From NCBI GenBank assembly GCA_026122225.1, contig JANEZZ010001866.1:1550001-1614000 (forward strand): DNA of 64,000 nt, in the 5' to 3' direction. Each line of letters starts with the position of its first letter. Position 1 is the stretch's first letter. Origin of the DNA: Heloderma charlesbogerti (taxonomy: Eukaryota > Chordata > Lepidosauria > Squamata > Helodermatidae). Positions 36,501 through 48,317 of this stretch are shown here, in pieces. Under the pieces are notes generated by a model. That model saw nothing but the letters and a program-made list of their open reading frames with translations. It ran no database searches and had not been told where the DNA came from. Made by a program: the position numbers and the translations under genes.

Positions 36501-39500
36501 GGAGCTGAGTGGCCCAAAGGCCAACATGTCCGGTTCATTCCCCTCCAGAAGAAGTGAGGCATATAAAGGTCTAAATGGGAGGAGGCTGTAACCTGGCTCG
36601 TGGGCGGGGGGGGGGAGCAGGGATAGGAGGGGGAAAACAGAAGGTGGAACCAGAGGTCCCGCCACTGCCCTACTTCCCCTCTGCCCTTCAGAAACCTCGT
36701 CCATGTTCTTCTCTTACTTGTTGTGAAGAGTGTGGAGTTGCTGCTTCTTTCCTGCAAGGGCCTCTTCCTCAGATTCTTTCTGTAGCTCTTCTCATACCAC
36801 TAGGCCAGCCTGCCCCCAGCTGGTGTCCTCCAGGTGTGTTGGACCGTGCTGGCTGGTGATGATGGGAGTTGCAGTTAGCACATGTTGGGGAGGGTTGCAC
36901 TAGGCAGTGATCTTGCTCATTCAAACCCTTCTGAAATGTGGGGTCTCACGTTCTTGTGGCCAGTACAGTAGGAAACTCCCAGGAGAAGCGGCGTCTCTGA
37001 ACTGGTGCTTTCCTTTTGCTTGCTCTTTTTCAGACTCGAGTAAAGAGCTGGAAGAGCTTCGGTCTGCCTTTGCCCACGCGGTCGAATACCTAAAGCAAGA
37101 AGTGGAAGAGCGTAGGTTGGGGCTTCTCTTTAAAAAGCATTGGAATAGGTAGATTTTTCTACTGTGGACGCATCGTGTTGGAAGCATCCGATGGGGCTGC
37201 AGACCTTTTTTGTGTTTGGTCTGCAAGGAGACTCCCACTGCTTGTCCCAGTCTGCCTCCTTCAGCTACGAGGAAGACCTCTTCAGACATCCCTCCAAATC
37301 TTGGTTTCAGTTTAAAAATAGGTTCAGGTCCCCAAAGGTCTGCTTCAGCGTTCCCCAACTTGGGTTCCTCCAGAAGTTTTTCTCTACAATTCCTGTCAGC
37401 CCTGACAGTGCTGGCTGGGGCTGATGGGAGCTGGAGTTCAGAATGTCTGGAGGGGCTGAGGCAGGGGGGAGGCTGGTCTATTCAGCCCAGTGTTTGGTTT
37501 CCATCAGCAGCCAAGCTGATGCTGCTGGAAGCTGGGGCGTGAAGGTGGAGGCCTTCCACTTGGTCTTCAGCCCCTGGTATTTCCAGCTCTGCTGCCCCTG
37601 AACATGGAAGCCAGACTTGCATTGCTGCTGCCACCACACCTTGGAGATGTGTGAGCGGGAGGAAGAGATGTGTGCTGCACAGAACCCTGGCCTCCCTACA
37701 GAATATCCTTCCCCAAGCTGGTGCCCTCCAGATGTGTTGGACTGCAACTCCCATCATTCCCAGCCAGCACAGAGGCTGCAATGGAAGACCCCTTGTGAGG
37801 AGATATTTCTTGAGTGGCTCCTGTCAGGATTGATTCTGAGCACAGGGAGATAGCAGCTCAGATTCAAAAGAGCAGAGGCCAGAACTGGGGGAGGCATTTT
37901 CACAAGCCAGATATGGGTAGGCATGCTTCTCAGGTTACCAACTCCCAGATGGCTGGGCATGAAGCTTCCTCCTTACCCCTCTCTGTGAGAAGCAGTGAGC
38001 AGGAGGGGCTTGAGGACTGTGACCTAAGAGACGCAAGGTGGAGACGCAGAGCTAAGAGTGAAAAACGTTACGCAGGCAAGCATCATCATCATCATCGGGC
38101 ACGAGGGGCGGGACCTCCCTCCCCAAGTTAGCCTAGCCAGATAGCCTCCCTTTCAAACCTGGGATTTGAATCCCCCTGAGGCGTTCCTTTGCAGACAGAG
38201 TCTTTGAGGATTTGCGTCTGTAATGAACCTGCAAACAATGAATTGAAGGCTGAGACTGAAGCCTCTCATTTTGTGTGTGTGTGAGTGCTTAAGGAAAGAG
38301 GGGCCCAAGGGGCTTTGTGACAGCCCCAGCCCTTGAGCCAGGTCTGTGCCTCTCTCCCCAAGAGTAACCAGTATCCCATTCTGGAATTGTTGAAAGTAGT
38401 CAAGGGCCATATTAGAAGCCTCTACATTAGTGTTTGGTACAAGGTGCAGACCTTTCCTTTGTTCATTATTTATTCATTTAAAGTTTTTTTTAGCCGAGGA
38501 GGGGCATAAAAATGACTCCCAGAGCGGCGTACATATAATCAGTTAAACCAGAGAGTCCCTGCCCTCACGTTTACGGTCTCTAAAGACATGACACACAAGG
38601 AAAAAGGATGTGGAGGAAAGAGAGCGGAGGGGTGTGGGGGGGAATTCTTTCAGCTGATGGTGATGGTTGAGGGAGGAGGAGCCTTCATTATCCTTTCCTG
38701 TTCCATGGAACCCTTTTAGGACCAATTCTGTTTGCTTTTGCCTGCAGGGTTTAGTGAGAGCGGGGATCCTTCGTGCACCATAATGCAGACCTGGGCGAGG
38801 ATTGAGGTAACGTTGGCTCATCCCACACCTGTGTTTTGATTGTCATTCTTCTTGGGGAGGTGGGTGCGGGGGTTGTAACCCTAGGAGGACGTGCGTCCTT
38901 TAAGTGTTTTAAAGTGCTGTGTAAATACCAGGCTTCCTCTTTTTAGGCTCGCCTGTGTAACAATATGCAGAAGGCACGAGAACTCTGGGACAGCATCATG
39001 ACAAAAGGGAATGCGAAGTATGCCAACATGTGGCTGGAGTATTACAACCTGGAGCGGTAAGGGGACTAGCAGCTGTCCTGGCGTGAATGCTTAAGCTCTG
39101 ATCCTGAACCCATTGCTGTCGCTTCTCTGTCTGCAAAGTGCATCTAATGTTGAGGCTTCCAGCAGCTGCTTCCTAAGCCTCCTTCAGCTTAAACCTCAAC
39201 TCTTCCTATTTGTCACGAAGACAGAAAACTATGCAAGTCCCTTCTTAATGGTGATGAATGGAAAAGGAGAGTGAGATGAAGATTCCAAGGTTTTCTCTTA
39301 AAATCAGCCCGTGTGAATGTGGTATTACCTTTTGTTAAACCATTTTCCCCTTTTAAGTTACATTCCTTTGTAAAGAGTTCTCCAAGCTGCCTCCCTGCGT
39401 TACTTTCTTCCCAGTGTGCTCCTTCCCCCTCGCCCCGCTTTGTGCCTCTCAGTCGAAAATGTTGGACCCAATGTGAATCGCAGGGTATGTTTCCTAGCTT

Positions 39501-42500
39501 ATGAAATTATCTTGAATCCCTTATGCCACGGAATGGCGATTGTGCAACCAGAATTCAAAGGCTGCCTAGAGTCAAAGATGGATTGTGTTGTCTGCTTGCT
39601 GTGTGGTCCATCAACCCCCTTCCCTTCCTTCCCGTCTTCTCCTAGGGCACATGGTGATACCCAGCACTGTAGAAAGGCCCTGCATCGAGCTGTGCAATGC
39701 ACAAGTGACTACCCAGAGCATGTCTGTGAGGTGCTGCTTACACTAGAAAGAATTGAAGGTAAGCTGCTTTTGACGCCCTGCTGGGTTGCAGAGTAATGGC
39801 TTTGATGATCAGTCATGAAGTTTGTATTGCACTTGGTGGTGGCGAAGACCCTGATAGGCTCAGTTACTGTAGTGACATGGAATTTTTTTGGAAGCGGAAA
39901 GTAGGGCTGAAGACTCTTTGCTAGGGAACCGAGGGGACGTGCAGAAGGGTTCTGAGAGAACGAGGGAGGCAGGCAGGCAAAGCCTGCCTTGTCTTACAAG
40001 CTTTTGATACCTGCTAAAGACCGATTTGCTTACCCTGGCTTCTGATTGAGGTTTTTCTCTTTTCTTTTGCTGCGTTGTGTAAATTGTTAATTATGTTACT
40101 GTTTGTTTTTTTTGGTCAATGCTGAATTATTTTACTGTGTGTTGTTTGTATTTTGCTTTGGGATTACTTTATAAAGTGGGTAAGAAGTTTCTCAAAAGAA
40201 ATAAGGGTGTAATCCTATGCATGTTTAGACAGAAATAAGTCCTACAACCCCCAGCATCCTCTGGCTGGGGAATGCTGGGAGTTGTAGGACTTCTGTTTAA
40301 ATATGTGTAGAATTATGCCCTAAAAAATTATGCTGTTGGGAAGCCTTATTATGGCTCTTGGCGCGGCATGTTCAAGCTTGAAGGACACTTACAGGACTGG
40401 CAGAGAGGCTGGCTAACATCCCCCCCACCCCTTCCAGGCACTTTAGAAGACTGGGATGCAGCTGTTCAGAAAACGGAGAATCGGCTTGCTCGAGTCAATG
40501 AGCAAAGAGTGAAGGTCAGGGTTTTCTTTTTCTTTTTTTGTTTTTAAATCTATTGAAATTGAATGCAAGGCTCCTCCTCTATGGCTGCTCCAGAGGTGGG
40601 GGCCATGTGTGTTAGACTAAGCCAGCCTTCCCCAACCTGCTGGCTTCCAGATGTGTTGGACTATAATTCCCAGAAACCCCCATGCTGGCTGGGGGATTCT
40701 GGGAGTTGTAGTCCAACACATCTGGAGGGTGCCAGGCTGGGGAAGGCTGGATTAGCTTTTACTCATTTGGTGGTTTGAGTCCCTCTGTAGTTCTGGTCCT
40801 CCCATCCCTGCAGTGACAGGTCTTTTGGGGAGTGGGGGAGGTATTTGTTGCCATTGTTGCCAATCCATTGTTGGCATTTAGCAGCATGATCCAGAGACCT
40901 TCCCCCATTCTGACTATTCCCAGGAAGATAGGCTGGGAAAGGGGCCGGCTCCGAAGGTGCAAGGCCCACGATCCGTCTGGCCATTGCAGTACAGAAAAGG
41001 CAAGAAGGTGAAAGCCATAGCTGCAATGCCCACTCATTCAGCGGTCTCGCTTTGTAGGCTGCTGAGAAGGAGGCTGCCCTTGCTAAACAAGAAGAAACGC
41101 GAGCTGAGCAGCGGAAGCAGTCTCGGGCTGAGAAGAGAGCTGCCAAGAAGTCCAAGAAACCCCGGGCAGGAGACAAGCGCAGAGCAGATGACGATGGTGA
41201 TGGCGAGTGGGGGCAGGAGGAGGAAGGTATCGGGTCCGCTTGAGCTAGCACACCTGCTTGAGTTGCCTTCTTGGCCTGTGTAGAGCAGTAGTGCACCCCG
41301 GGCTTACACCAGAACTGCTCTGTTGCTGGGAGGAAGGAAGCTGAGGATGGAGTCCTGTGTACACTTGTTAGGAAGCACGGCCCATTGATTTCTTTAGAAC
41401 TTACTTGTGGGTCATATCATAGAATCATAGAATAGTAGGGTTGGAAGGGGCCCACAAGGCCATTGAGTCCAACCCCAACGTATGCAGGATCACCTCCTCG
41501 CTATGTCTTGAGTGGGCAAAGGCAGGGGACTCTCATCTTTACCTCCCTCCCCTGGCCAAATCCAAAACTGGTGATTGGAACACGTTGTGCAGTTTTGTCC
41601 CAGCATCTTAAGCTCTTGCCGGAGGGAGGCTGATCAGTTGCTTGGAATTCTCAGCCAGCAGAAGGATTAGCGTCATCCTCCCATTGCGGGTCTTTCTGCC
41701 TGCCTCAGTATCTGCCACTCAGGTTCCCCTTGTAGTGCTGTGTGCAGAGGAGCCGCTAGGGTGCCCACCCCTTTCCTTCCTCTTTGAAGGCCTGTGGGGA
41801 GGCGATTAGGGTTCTGGCAAGAACGGCATTGGGGACCCTGCAGACAGTTTCCCCTCATGGGCAAAAATAGGAAAGCACAGCATGGTGGCGATGTCCCTGG
41901 CAGGATTTTGTTGCTCTGGTTTTCAGGAATGGGTGGGATTCTTGGAATACATATATGGCATGAGGGAAAATGGAAGCTTTGGGTAGAGTTTGCTCCTTCT
42001 CTTGTGTATTGCCTGCTTAGCCTTCATACCACAAATGCCCATGTGTTGCAGCAGCATACATCCATTAGAAACTACTCATCAATCACGTAATGTTTCTTTG
42101 ACCAGCTGAACAGCCCAGCAAAAGGCACAAGGCAGGTGGCAGCGGTGATATGCTGGCGGAGGAGGAGGAGGAGGAGGTCGAAGACATGGAGACAGAAACT
42201 GGGCTCTTTGGAAGAAACATGCCTGGAAAAGCAGATTTGAAGCCAAGGGAAGAGGCAGAAGCTTCCAGGTGGAAAGACACTCCCAAAATCTTTCATGACA
42301 GTGAGAAAGACAACATCACCGTCTTTGTCAGCAACCTCCCCTACAGCATGGCGGAGCCCGAGGCCAAGCTGAAAGATCTCTTTGCAAACTCTGGGGAGGT
42401 GGCGGAAGTCCGCCCCATCTTTAGCAACAAAGGGACTTTTCGGGGCTACTGTTATGTGGAATTTAAGGATGAGAAGTCAGCTCTGCAAGCTCTCAGCCTG

Positions 42501-44285
42501 GATCGCAAAAACGTTGAGGGGAGGCCCATGTTTGTCTCTCCTTGCGTTGACAAGAACAAGAATCCAGATTTTAAGGTACATCCCCCCCCAATTCAATAGT
42601 AGTGCCGTTGCTAGTTGGGGATTGTGTAAGGAAATAGGGCAAAGACGCTTGTGGTCCAGTTATGGGGTGTGTGGTTGTTTCAGACTGATAACTTCTAAGG
42701 GCTTAGCTTATATGAGATAAGATGTATCCATGTCCTTAGCCACACAGAGTCAAATCAGAAATGGAATAGCCAATGCAGTGAACAAAGGAATCTAGAAAAA
42801 GCTGCAGTTTTTAATGTGCCCTGTATGGCAGTTGGCCCGCTGTATACACAAAGCAGATGTCTGGCATTCTCTCTTTTTAAGACCAAATCAGTGTCCAGGG
42901 CCAGGCACTTGCACTTTAAAAGGTGAAAACCAGAATCCTGCATGTGAAAAGGACCAGTTCATGCTTGCTGGTTTGGAACTGCCTTACTTGGAGTTGCTTC
43001 CTTGCCCTTCCCTGCAGGTGTTCAAGTACAGCACTGCCCTAGAGAAGCACAAGCTCTTCATCTCTGGCTTGCCATTTTCCTGTACTAAGGAGGAGTTGGA
43101 GGAAGTGTGCAAAGTCCACGGGAATGTGAAGGATATCCGTCTGGTCACGAACCGAGCTGGTAAACCCAAGGTATGCCCCTCCTGGCTAGAGACATGTTGC
43201 TCATTGTGGTCTGGGCTGTTCCCACCCAAGGTATATCCAAGAGGAACCTTGGGTGGGCTGCTTCTCAACTAGTGGTTTTGCCTATGTCAGCTGCTTAACT
43301 CTTGCTTTTTAAATGTTGGGTTGCAGAACTGCATTTGGAGTTGTTCGGACGCTTGTTCCAATGCGGGGTGAAGAGGAAGCACAGCATGCTGAATATACAA
43401 CAACTCTCTCTTTGCTCTTAGGGCTTGGCCTATGTGGAGTTTGAGAACGAAACACAGGCCTCCCAAGCGGTGCTGAAGATGGATGGCTTGACGATCAAAG
43501 ATCACATGATCAAGGTGGCCATCAGCAACCCACCTGCCCGAAGATTCCCCGAAAAGTCCGAGGCTGCGGGGAGAGCTGCTCAGACCGTGGCCCCTCGGCA
43601 GGTCTATGGCGCGTGAGTATAGCGAGTGGCACGGGCGGTGACGTGTTGCCTACCAGAGGGCTGGCAGGAAGTAGGCTATGGTTTGTGGCGCGTGCATTCG
43701 TCTTTCAGGTAGCATCTCATGTTCTAGGGACTTCTTTGAGCCCCATTTTTGATGGAAAGGCAGGATAATAAATACACCCATCTTGTGAACCAACAGTTTT
43801 TTTTTTTTCTTTGGGGGTGGGTGGGGAGAAAAAAACACTTTAAAAGCAAGGTTTTAGATCTTAATGGCTGCTATGGTCCATCAGACAGTGGTGTGAGTGA
43901 TGAAGTAGTGACAGAGGTAGCTGGCAAATGACTTCCCATGGCTGGAGTCAGGGTTCTGGCATCCTGCCCCCCTCATGATGAGGCAAAGCAGTGAAAATGG
44001 TAGGATTTGCATAATTCATGCAGAGCACTTCCCCCCCCCCCAAGCACGCAGTAAACAAAGCTAATGCAGACCCATGTTGTGTGATGTTCTTTCCAAAGTC
44101 GGGGCAAGGGAAGAACCCAGCTTTCGATGGTCCCGCGCGCTTTACAGCGCCAGAGCAACCCGGTGGCCAAGGCGGAGAATGGGATGGTCCAGAGGCCCCC
44201 ACCACCAGCAGCAGCATCCCTGTCCTTAGAGGAGCCCAAGAAGATGTCCAATGCGGACTTTGCCAGGCTGCTTCTGAACAAGTGA
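27566..44285 (+). CDS. SART3: SART3, spliceosome recycling factor, nineteen exons
   Basis: SART3 (p110, the counterpart of yeast Prp24) reanneals U4 and U6 snRNAs and recruits USP4/USP15. Exons: 27566-27751, 28827-28953, 29662-29766, 30524-30708, 31354-31459, 32740-32864, 34496-34651, 35032-35170, 35830-35937, 37034-37111, 38748-38806, 38947-39056, 39646-39758, 40438-40514, 41058-41226, 42106-42575, 43018-43170, 43422-43612, 44099-44285. They total 2844 nt (947 aa plus stop) and every junction keeps frame with GT/AG ends. Residues 1-62 are acidic with a poly-Gly run. HAT repeats span about 105-530. A Lys/Arg-rich nuclear-localisation and coiled region covers 559-614, followed by a poly-Glu run. 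RRM1 is about 685-760 (RNP2 VFVSNL, RNP1 RGYCYVEF). RRM2 is about 783-857 (LFISGL, KGLAYVEF). The C-terminal SNADFARLLL block is the conserved Lsm-contacting tail. Human SART3 has 963 aa. Exon 5 has a second possible in-frame acceptor. Confidence 0.97.
27828..27897. repeat. Family B-like repeat, partial
   Basis: GGCATGCTGGGAGTTGTGGG followed by GTCTAAACACGCATAGG matches the right half of the element at 25575. It lies in SART3 intron 1. Confidence 0.55.
30728..30822. repeat. Family B palindromic repeat, diverged
   Basis: TATCCTGTTCATGTTTAGAC pairs with GTCTAAACGTGCATAGGA. It lies in SART3 intron 4. Confidence 0.6.
31288..31459 (+). other. SART3 exon 5 with 62-base pyrimidine tract and two in-frame acceptors
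   Basis: Positions 31288-31349 are all C or T, including a CT microsatellite, and lead to CCGCAG and exon 5 at 31354. Two CAGCCGG heptamers follow (31351-31364), so AG also occurs 7 and 14 bases downstream, but those shift the frame. A further in-frame AG ends at 31407 (TGCGCAG). Starting there drops 18 residues and gives a junction closer to the human protein. The long form has the pyrimidine tract; the short form matches orthology. Both keep the phase to exon 6. Confidence 0.75.
31965..32110 (+). mobile_element. MIR-like SINE fragment
   Basis: TGTAGTGGCTAAGAGTGTG is a tRNA-like head. CCTGCTTCAAGCCTC is box B-like, and GGTGGCCTTGGGCAAGGCAT is the MIR core. SART3 intron 5. Confidence 0.6.
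32393..32516. repeat. Family A palindromic repeat, both arms well preserved
   Basis: GTCCTCCAGATGTTTTGGAC on the left pairs with GTCCAAAACATCTGGAGG on the right around an AGCCAGCATGGACAGTG centre. SART3 intron 5. Confidence 0.8.
33460..33775 (+). mobile_element. tRNA-derived SINE split by a family A element
   Basis: A degenerate head (TTTCAGTGACAGAGCACC) and box B region (TGTTTGATCCCTGG) lead into the body. After the palindromic element at 33592-33714, a block reading GATATAGCTCAGTAG, then GGCTGCTTCCTGTGTTCC, gives the SINE end. The palindromic element therefore appears to have inserted into the SINE. Confidence 0.6.
33592..33714. repeat. Family A palindromic repeat nested in SINE
   Basis: GGGGTGGGGAACCTGTGGC at the left pairs with GCAGGTGCCCCACTCC at the right, around CCAGTTCCCATCAGCCCTGG and GGCCAATGGTCAGGGATGAT. 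SART3 intron 6. Confidence 0.7.
33865..34290 (+). mobile_element. L2-like LINE 3' end
   Basis: AGTGAGAGGGCCTTCTTGGT with GTGGCCCCTAATTAGGGAAT is the degenerate C-terminal coding block. GTAAACTGCCCAGAGGGCTT and AATAAT repeats are the L2 tail. SART3 intron 6, same strand as the gene. Confidence 0.75.
36055..36262 (-). mobile_element. tRNA-derived SINE, near full length, minus strand
   Basis: On the minus strand: GCTCAGCATGCCAGAGCCCC (box A region), GGTCCCAGGTTCAATCCCC (box B) and ACTGAGTATAAGGCAGC, read from the reverse complement. SART3 intron 9. Confidence 0.8.
36815..36900. repeat. Family A palindromic repeat, shortened
   Basis: TGTCCTCCAGGTGTGTTGGA, then GCTGGTGATGATGGGAGTTG. The centre is deleted. 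SART3 intron 9. Confidence 0.55.
37342..37470. repeat. Family A palindromic repeat
   Basis: CTTGGGTTCCTCCAGAAGTT on the left and GTTCAGAATGTCTGGAGGGG on the right surround CAGCCCTGACAGTGCTGG. SART3 intron 10. Confidence 0.6.
37710..37790. repeat. Family A palindromic repeat, left arm
   Basis: GCCCTCCAGATGTGTTGGAC, then TGCAACTCCCATCATTCCC, then AGCCAGCAC. The right arm is missing. SART3 intron 10. Confidence 0.6.
40205..40323. repeat. Family B palindromic repeat, both arms
   Basis: AATCCTATGCATGTTTAGAC pairs with GTTTAAATATGTGTAGAATT, and CCTACAACCCCCAGCAT pairs with ATGCTGGGAGTTGTAGG. SART3 intron 13. Confidence 0.75.
40622..40750. repeat. Family A palindromic repeat, nearly perfect hairpin
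   Basis: CCAGCCTTCCCCAACCTGC on the left and CAGGCTGGGGAAGGCTGG on the right are the outer arms. CCAGATGTGTTGGACTATAA and TTGTAGTCCAACACATCTGG are the inner arms, about 55 bases each side with few mismatches. It is the best reference copy of the family here. SART3 intron 14. Confidence 0.85.
41416..41515 (-). mobile_element. CR1 LINE 3' end, minus strand
   Basis: CATAGAATCATAGAATAGTA, then GGGTTGGAAGGGGCC, then CATTGAGTCCAACCCC, is the reverse-complemented CR1 3' UTR as at 63285. SART3 intron 15. Confidence 0.8.
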
Positions 44286-45215
44286 GCCAGTCGCAGTGAC
44301 CAGCGGGGGGGCAGGGGGAATGTGAAGCGCTGCCTTAGAAGCCACAGGGTGTACTTGCGCACGTGAAGGGGCCGGTCGTGACCGCCTGTTCGTTCTCTTC
44401 TGAACTTCTACTCCTATTGAGATTAATAGAGCAGGGAGCTGCTGAAATCGAATTGTTTTTTTCCTCTCTCAGAATCAGAGGGCAAAGATGTTGCATTTTG
44501 GAGTGGGCATCTGGTTATAATGGCTTTAAACGCTCCCTCATATTGAGGGGTAATATGGGGAGAACTCACTGTAGAGGTTGGGCACAATATGGGCTTTGCG
44601 GAGGTCCTTTTTTCTTTCTCCTTTTCAAAACCTTTTTAAGAAATGGAGTTTAATGTGAAAGCTAATTGCTCTAGTTTGTACAAATCCCACTGCAGGCACA
44701 GATCCAGTTGTTCATGGCAGCGTCTCTCACACAGTACACTTTATAGATCGTGCACCCTCACATACCCCTTGCATTTGTGGCGACACTCATCTCCTCCACC
44801 TGTATAGAGTTATTATAAATAGCAGATGCTAGCAACTTCACCATAATGGCCTATTTTAGTACTGGGGAGCAGGGGTAAGTATTTATATTGAACCTGTATT
44901 GACGATTTGCTCAAGCTGGTCTGTTTTTTTATATCTATATTTGTGTATTTGTAAATGATATGCCAGACTATGGTTTTAAGCTTTGTTTGACATACTTTGA
45001 GTCACCCGTAAAAGCTTCGATATGCCGCTTTTGTGGACCATTTGGCATTTTTGTTTGCCAGACATCTGTACTTGTTTAAATATCTCCTGACCATTTTTTG
45101 TTTCCTGTATTGTTTTTGCCTTGTTCAGGGTTTTTTGGTTTTGTAAACAATGCGAGGCGTGAGCTTATGTTCCTTCTTCAGGGTTCATTAAAGTACAGTT
45201 CTTGAAAGCTGTTGA
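44286..45215 (+). other. SART3 3' UTR
   Basis: Follows the TGA at 44283-44285 without any splice signal that is needed. It is A+T rich toward its end, where an ATTAAA precedes GT-rich sequence. The exact cleavage site is inferred. Confidence 0.6.
45187..45192 (+). terminator. Probable SART3 polyadenylation signal (ATTAAA)
   Basis: ATTAAA is followed within 30 bases by TGTTGAAGTGCTGTTGCTTG, a GU-rich downstream element. It is the first good signal after the stop codon. Confidence 0.6.
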
Positions 45216-45760
45216 AGTGCTGTTGCTTGTGCTGAATGCTGTTGGGAGTTGAGAGATGATAGTGGAGATACAAGATTGGTGAAAACATTTACGTATTCCC
45301 AAATGTAACTGAATTGAACTGTCTTTTCAGCAGTCTGCAAAAATCACAATGGACTTCTATAAACAGACTTGGAAGTTGCATTTTAGCTTTCTTTTCCTCA
45401 GGACGGGAAAACAAGAGTTTGAATTTGTGATAAGGGATCTTGAAGCTCTACCCAGAATAAAGAGTTGCCTAAGTTGCTAGATAACCAGGGCTGTGCTTGG
45501 CAGAATTTTAAACTTTTGGCCAGAATGGCCAGCATTCTGGATTGTGGCAGCCAAAAGGGCTACATCTGTGCTGAAGTTTCCTGAATAAAGAGTGGCACTC
45601 CCCAAAGGGCTGAACCAAATGAATGCCAAGTTTTTCACCAGCTATTGCTCATGCTAGCTAGATGCAAAGGACAACTCAAAAGGGAGGGCTGTTACCGCTG
45701 TACCTTGTTCCTGGAGCCACTTGCTTACCAATTATCGGAAACAAAGATGCTGTAGCACAT
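45216..45760. other. Space between convergent SART3 and FICD, unassigned
   Basis: Unique sequence with no coding frame or repeat that I recognise. Confidence 0.4.
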
Positions 45761-45761
45761 A

Positions 45762-45940
45762 GATAGGAATATAGGCAGCTGCCCTTATACAGAGTCAAAC
45801 CCTTGGTCCATCTAGGTCGGTATTGCCTGTGCTGACTGGCAGTGCAGTGGCTCTTTGTGGTTTCAACTGGGAATCTTTCCTAGCTAACTGGGAGATGCCA
45901 GGGATTGAACCTGGAGCCTTTTGCATGTGCTCCTTGGGCT
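45762..45940 (-). mobile_element. tRNA-derived SINE, minus strand
   Basis: GGAGATGCCAGGGATTGAAC with CTGGAGCC is box B reversed. GGCAGCTGCCCTTATACAG is the tail end reversed. Older than the 36055 copy by appearance. Confidence 0.7.
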
Positions 45941-46982
45941 GATCCAGCAGGGCCATTCTTATGTTCATGAGGCAGAACTGCCCAGGGTACCTTTTTAACT
46001 GATGTGCTGCCTGTAGGGAATCTTCATAAGGCCAAGCATCATAACTCTGCACTATGGCCTCCTTTTCTGAGGCCTCAGGTGTAAAGCTGAGACCACTTGA
46101 AGCTGTAGGAGGGAGCAGTAATAACATCTGACCTTCTGAATGCTGCTAGAAAGCACTTCCTCAGGTTGACTCAGAAGAGCAGCTTGAGGAGTCAGAGCAA
46201 CTTAAGCATAGGATGAAAACAAAAGGACTGAGGCTTTTGATCCTCTGCTCTTACACATGCTTCCTTAGGACTGAGTTCCCTCAGAAGTGGTAGTGGAGGT
46301 TACTTCTAAGTATGTATGTGACCTGGCTGGAAATCATCAGGGTCAGGTTTTATCTGAAGACCACATCCTATTTAAAAGGAAAGACACAATTTCTGCTTCT
46401 GAAACTGGTTTTTATCAATGCAAAGAGTTGACATTTAAAAACACACACCTTAGCTTCATCTTCTTCACAAATAGCCAACACACAGCATTCTTAATCCACT
46501 TCCATGCTAGAACAAGTTGGCTGTTTCATATTCCTGTCTATTTTCCTGGGTAGGATGGCCCACACAACAAAGGGAATTTCAGTGCTTTAAACTGGCCACC
46601 TTGTTTTTGTGAGGCTGTTCAGGCATCTCCAGTGCAATCCCCCAGTTACTGGGGAGGAAGCCCCAATGAGCTCAGTGGGGTTTACGGCTTCATAGACAAG
46701 CTTAGGATTGCTTTGCCGGTGTAACAAACTGCAGGCAAGGATTGCATGTACCCTGTACTGCCTTGTGGAACCACATGCCATGGTCTGCAGTGCTCCTGTA
46801 CCTTTTGGAATGAGTTACACAAAATAATGTTGGCAGGTGCAAAACATACTTACAATAGTATTCTATGACAAGCAGTGCCTATCAGAAACCACTTCTAGGC
46901 AGCAGTACAAAGGTACGGGAGGCCCCCACCTTTCGCTGTCCTTCTGGAATCTCAGCTTGCTTGATTTGTTGAATTTGAGCAG

Positions 46983-46988
46983 TTTAAT
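46983..46988 (-). terminator. Candidate FICD polyadenylation signal (ATTAAA)
   Basis: ATTAAA on the minus strand, 1.33 kb after the FICD stop codon. I found no AATAAA closer. A long 3' UTR would span 46.9-48.3 kb, which otherwise holds unique sequence and a family D-like scrap at 46625-46720. Confidence 0.3.
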
Positions 46989-48317
46989 ACATACTTCCTA
47001 TAGCTCTTCCACAATCTGCATTTCTCAGAGGGAAGATGGTGGATGTTAAGCAAAGAATGGAGATGGGAGAGAGGAAGGTCAGGCTATTAAAGGGCACTCT
47101 CCCCTTTCACTCCTGAACCTATCTCAAGTACCCCCCACTTCCATCGTTAAATGCTGGACTTGCCAACATCACTAAAAAGCACATCTTTTTCTTCTGTTTT
47201 TGGGGTTCTGGAGCAATGCTTGCTTTTACAGCCATTCCGTTATTGTCAAGTGAATCTGTGTAAAGTGCTATCAAAAAAGAGTTTTACCAAACCTTTCAAC
47301 TTCTAATACTAGATACCTTTAGAAATAATCATAATCATGATGAGGGGCAAGTTCCAGGCCTCTCAGTCAATTCTGCACAGGTAATGGTACCCAACTAGGG
47401 CCAGGATCCAGAAAGTGACCTTGGATAGGTGCACAGTACAGGTCTTTTGAATAGCAGACCCTGTTGTATTATGAGTTACTCAGTTTCTCACGCTGTATTA
47501 TTGAGTTGTATTTTTTGAATGTTAGCCAAAAGCCCTTAAGGCCCACAGAATTAGTTATGGTGTCCTTTTGATCTTGGCCCAAGTTGAGACGTCTCACAGG
47601 AGTGATAGTATTGGGGGAAGGGGTGTGGAATAAGGCAAGAGTGTGCAATACATTGGCAACTGCTCGGGTCCCCCACCCACCAAGGGGTCAAGAGTGGTAG
47701 GACAAGGGAGACACGTTGGCTTCAAGTTGGGAATGCAACTGACGTACACAAACAAGGAAAGCAATGGCGACTATTTAAGTAACATTTGGGGTGGATTCAG
47801 AAAAGAATTTTTTCCTCCCTATTATGGGTGGAGTTTGGGCATCACCTTGCATTGACTGTCAAACTACACTATATTGGAAGAAGTTGATGCAAAATAATCT
47901 CCTTGGCCAGAGTTTGTTGGGTAAATTTACAATAAATCTTTCCTGTCCAATGGGCATTGGCTAGGGAGTCCATTGTGGATTAAATCTCTCCAGCTAAAGT
48001 TGCTCCGCTTGACCGTTGGCAGATCTAATGCCCATTTGGGAAAATGTTCTTTGCTGAATCCATCTCACGCTGTTGTCTATGGTCTGCTCTTAGAAGTCAT
48101 CCCACTTTCCCCTTCTAAACAAAACCAGTCAAAGTTAACCACAAATAATTTTACATTTGGCCTGAAGTTATGGGATAATAAATATTTTGAAATATTACTG
48201 CAAAAAAGATTATAATTTAAATAAATGAAATGCTTAAAAGAAAGTGCCTTTCTCGTTCTGTTCTCTTAAGATGTTTAGAAAGGAAAGCAGATTCCTTTCT
48301 TCTCCCATGTCTATGTG

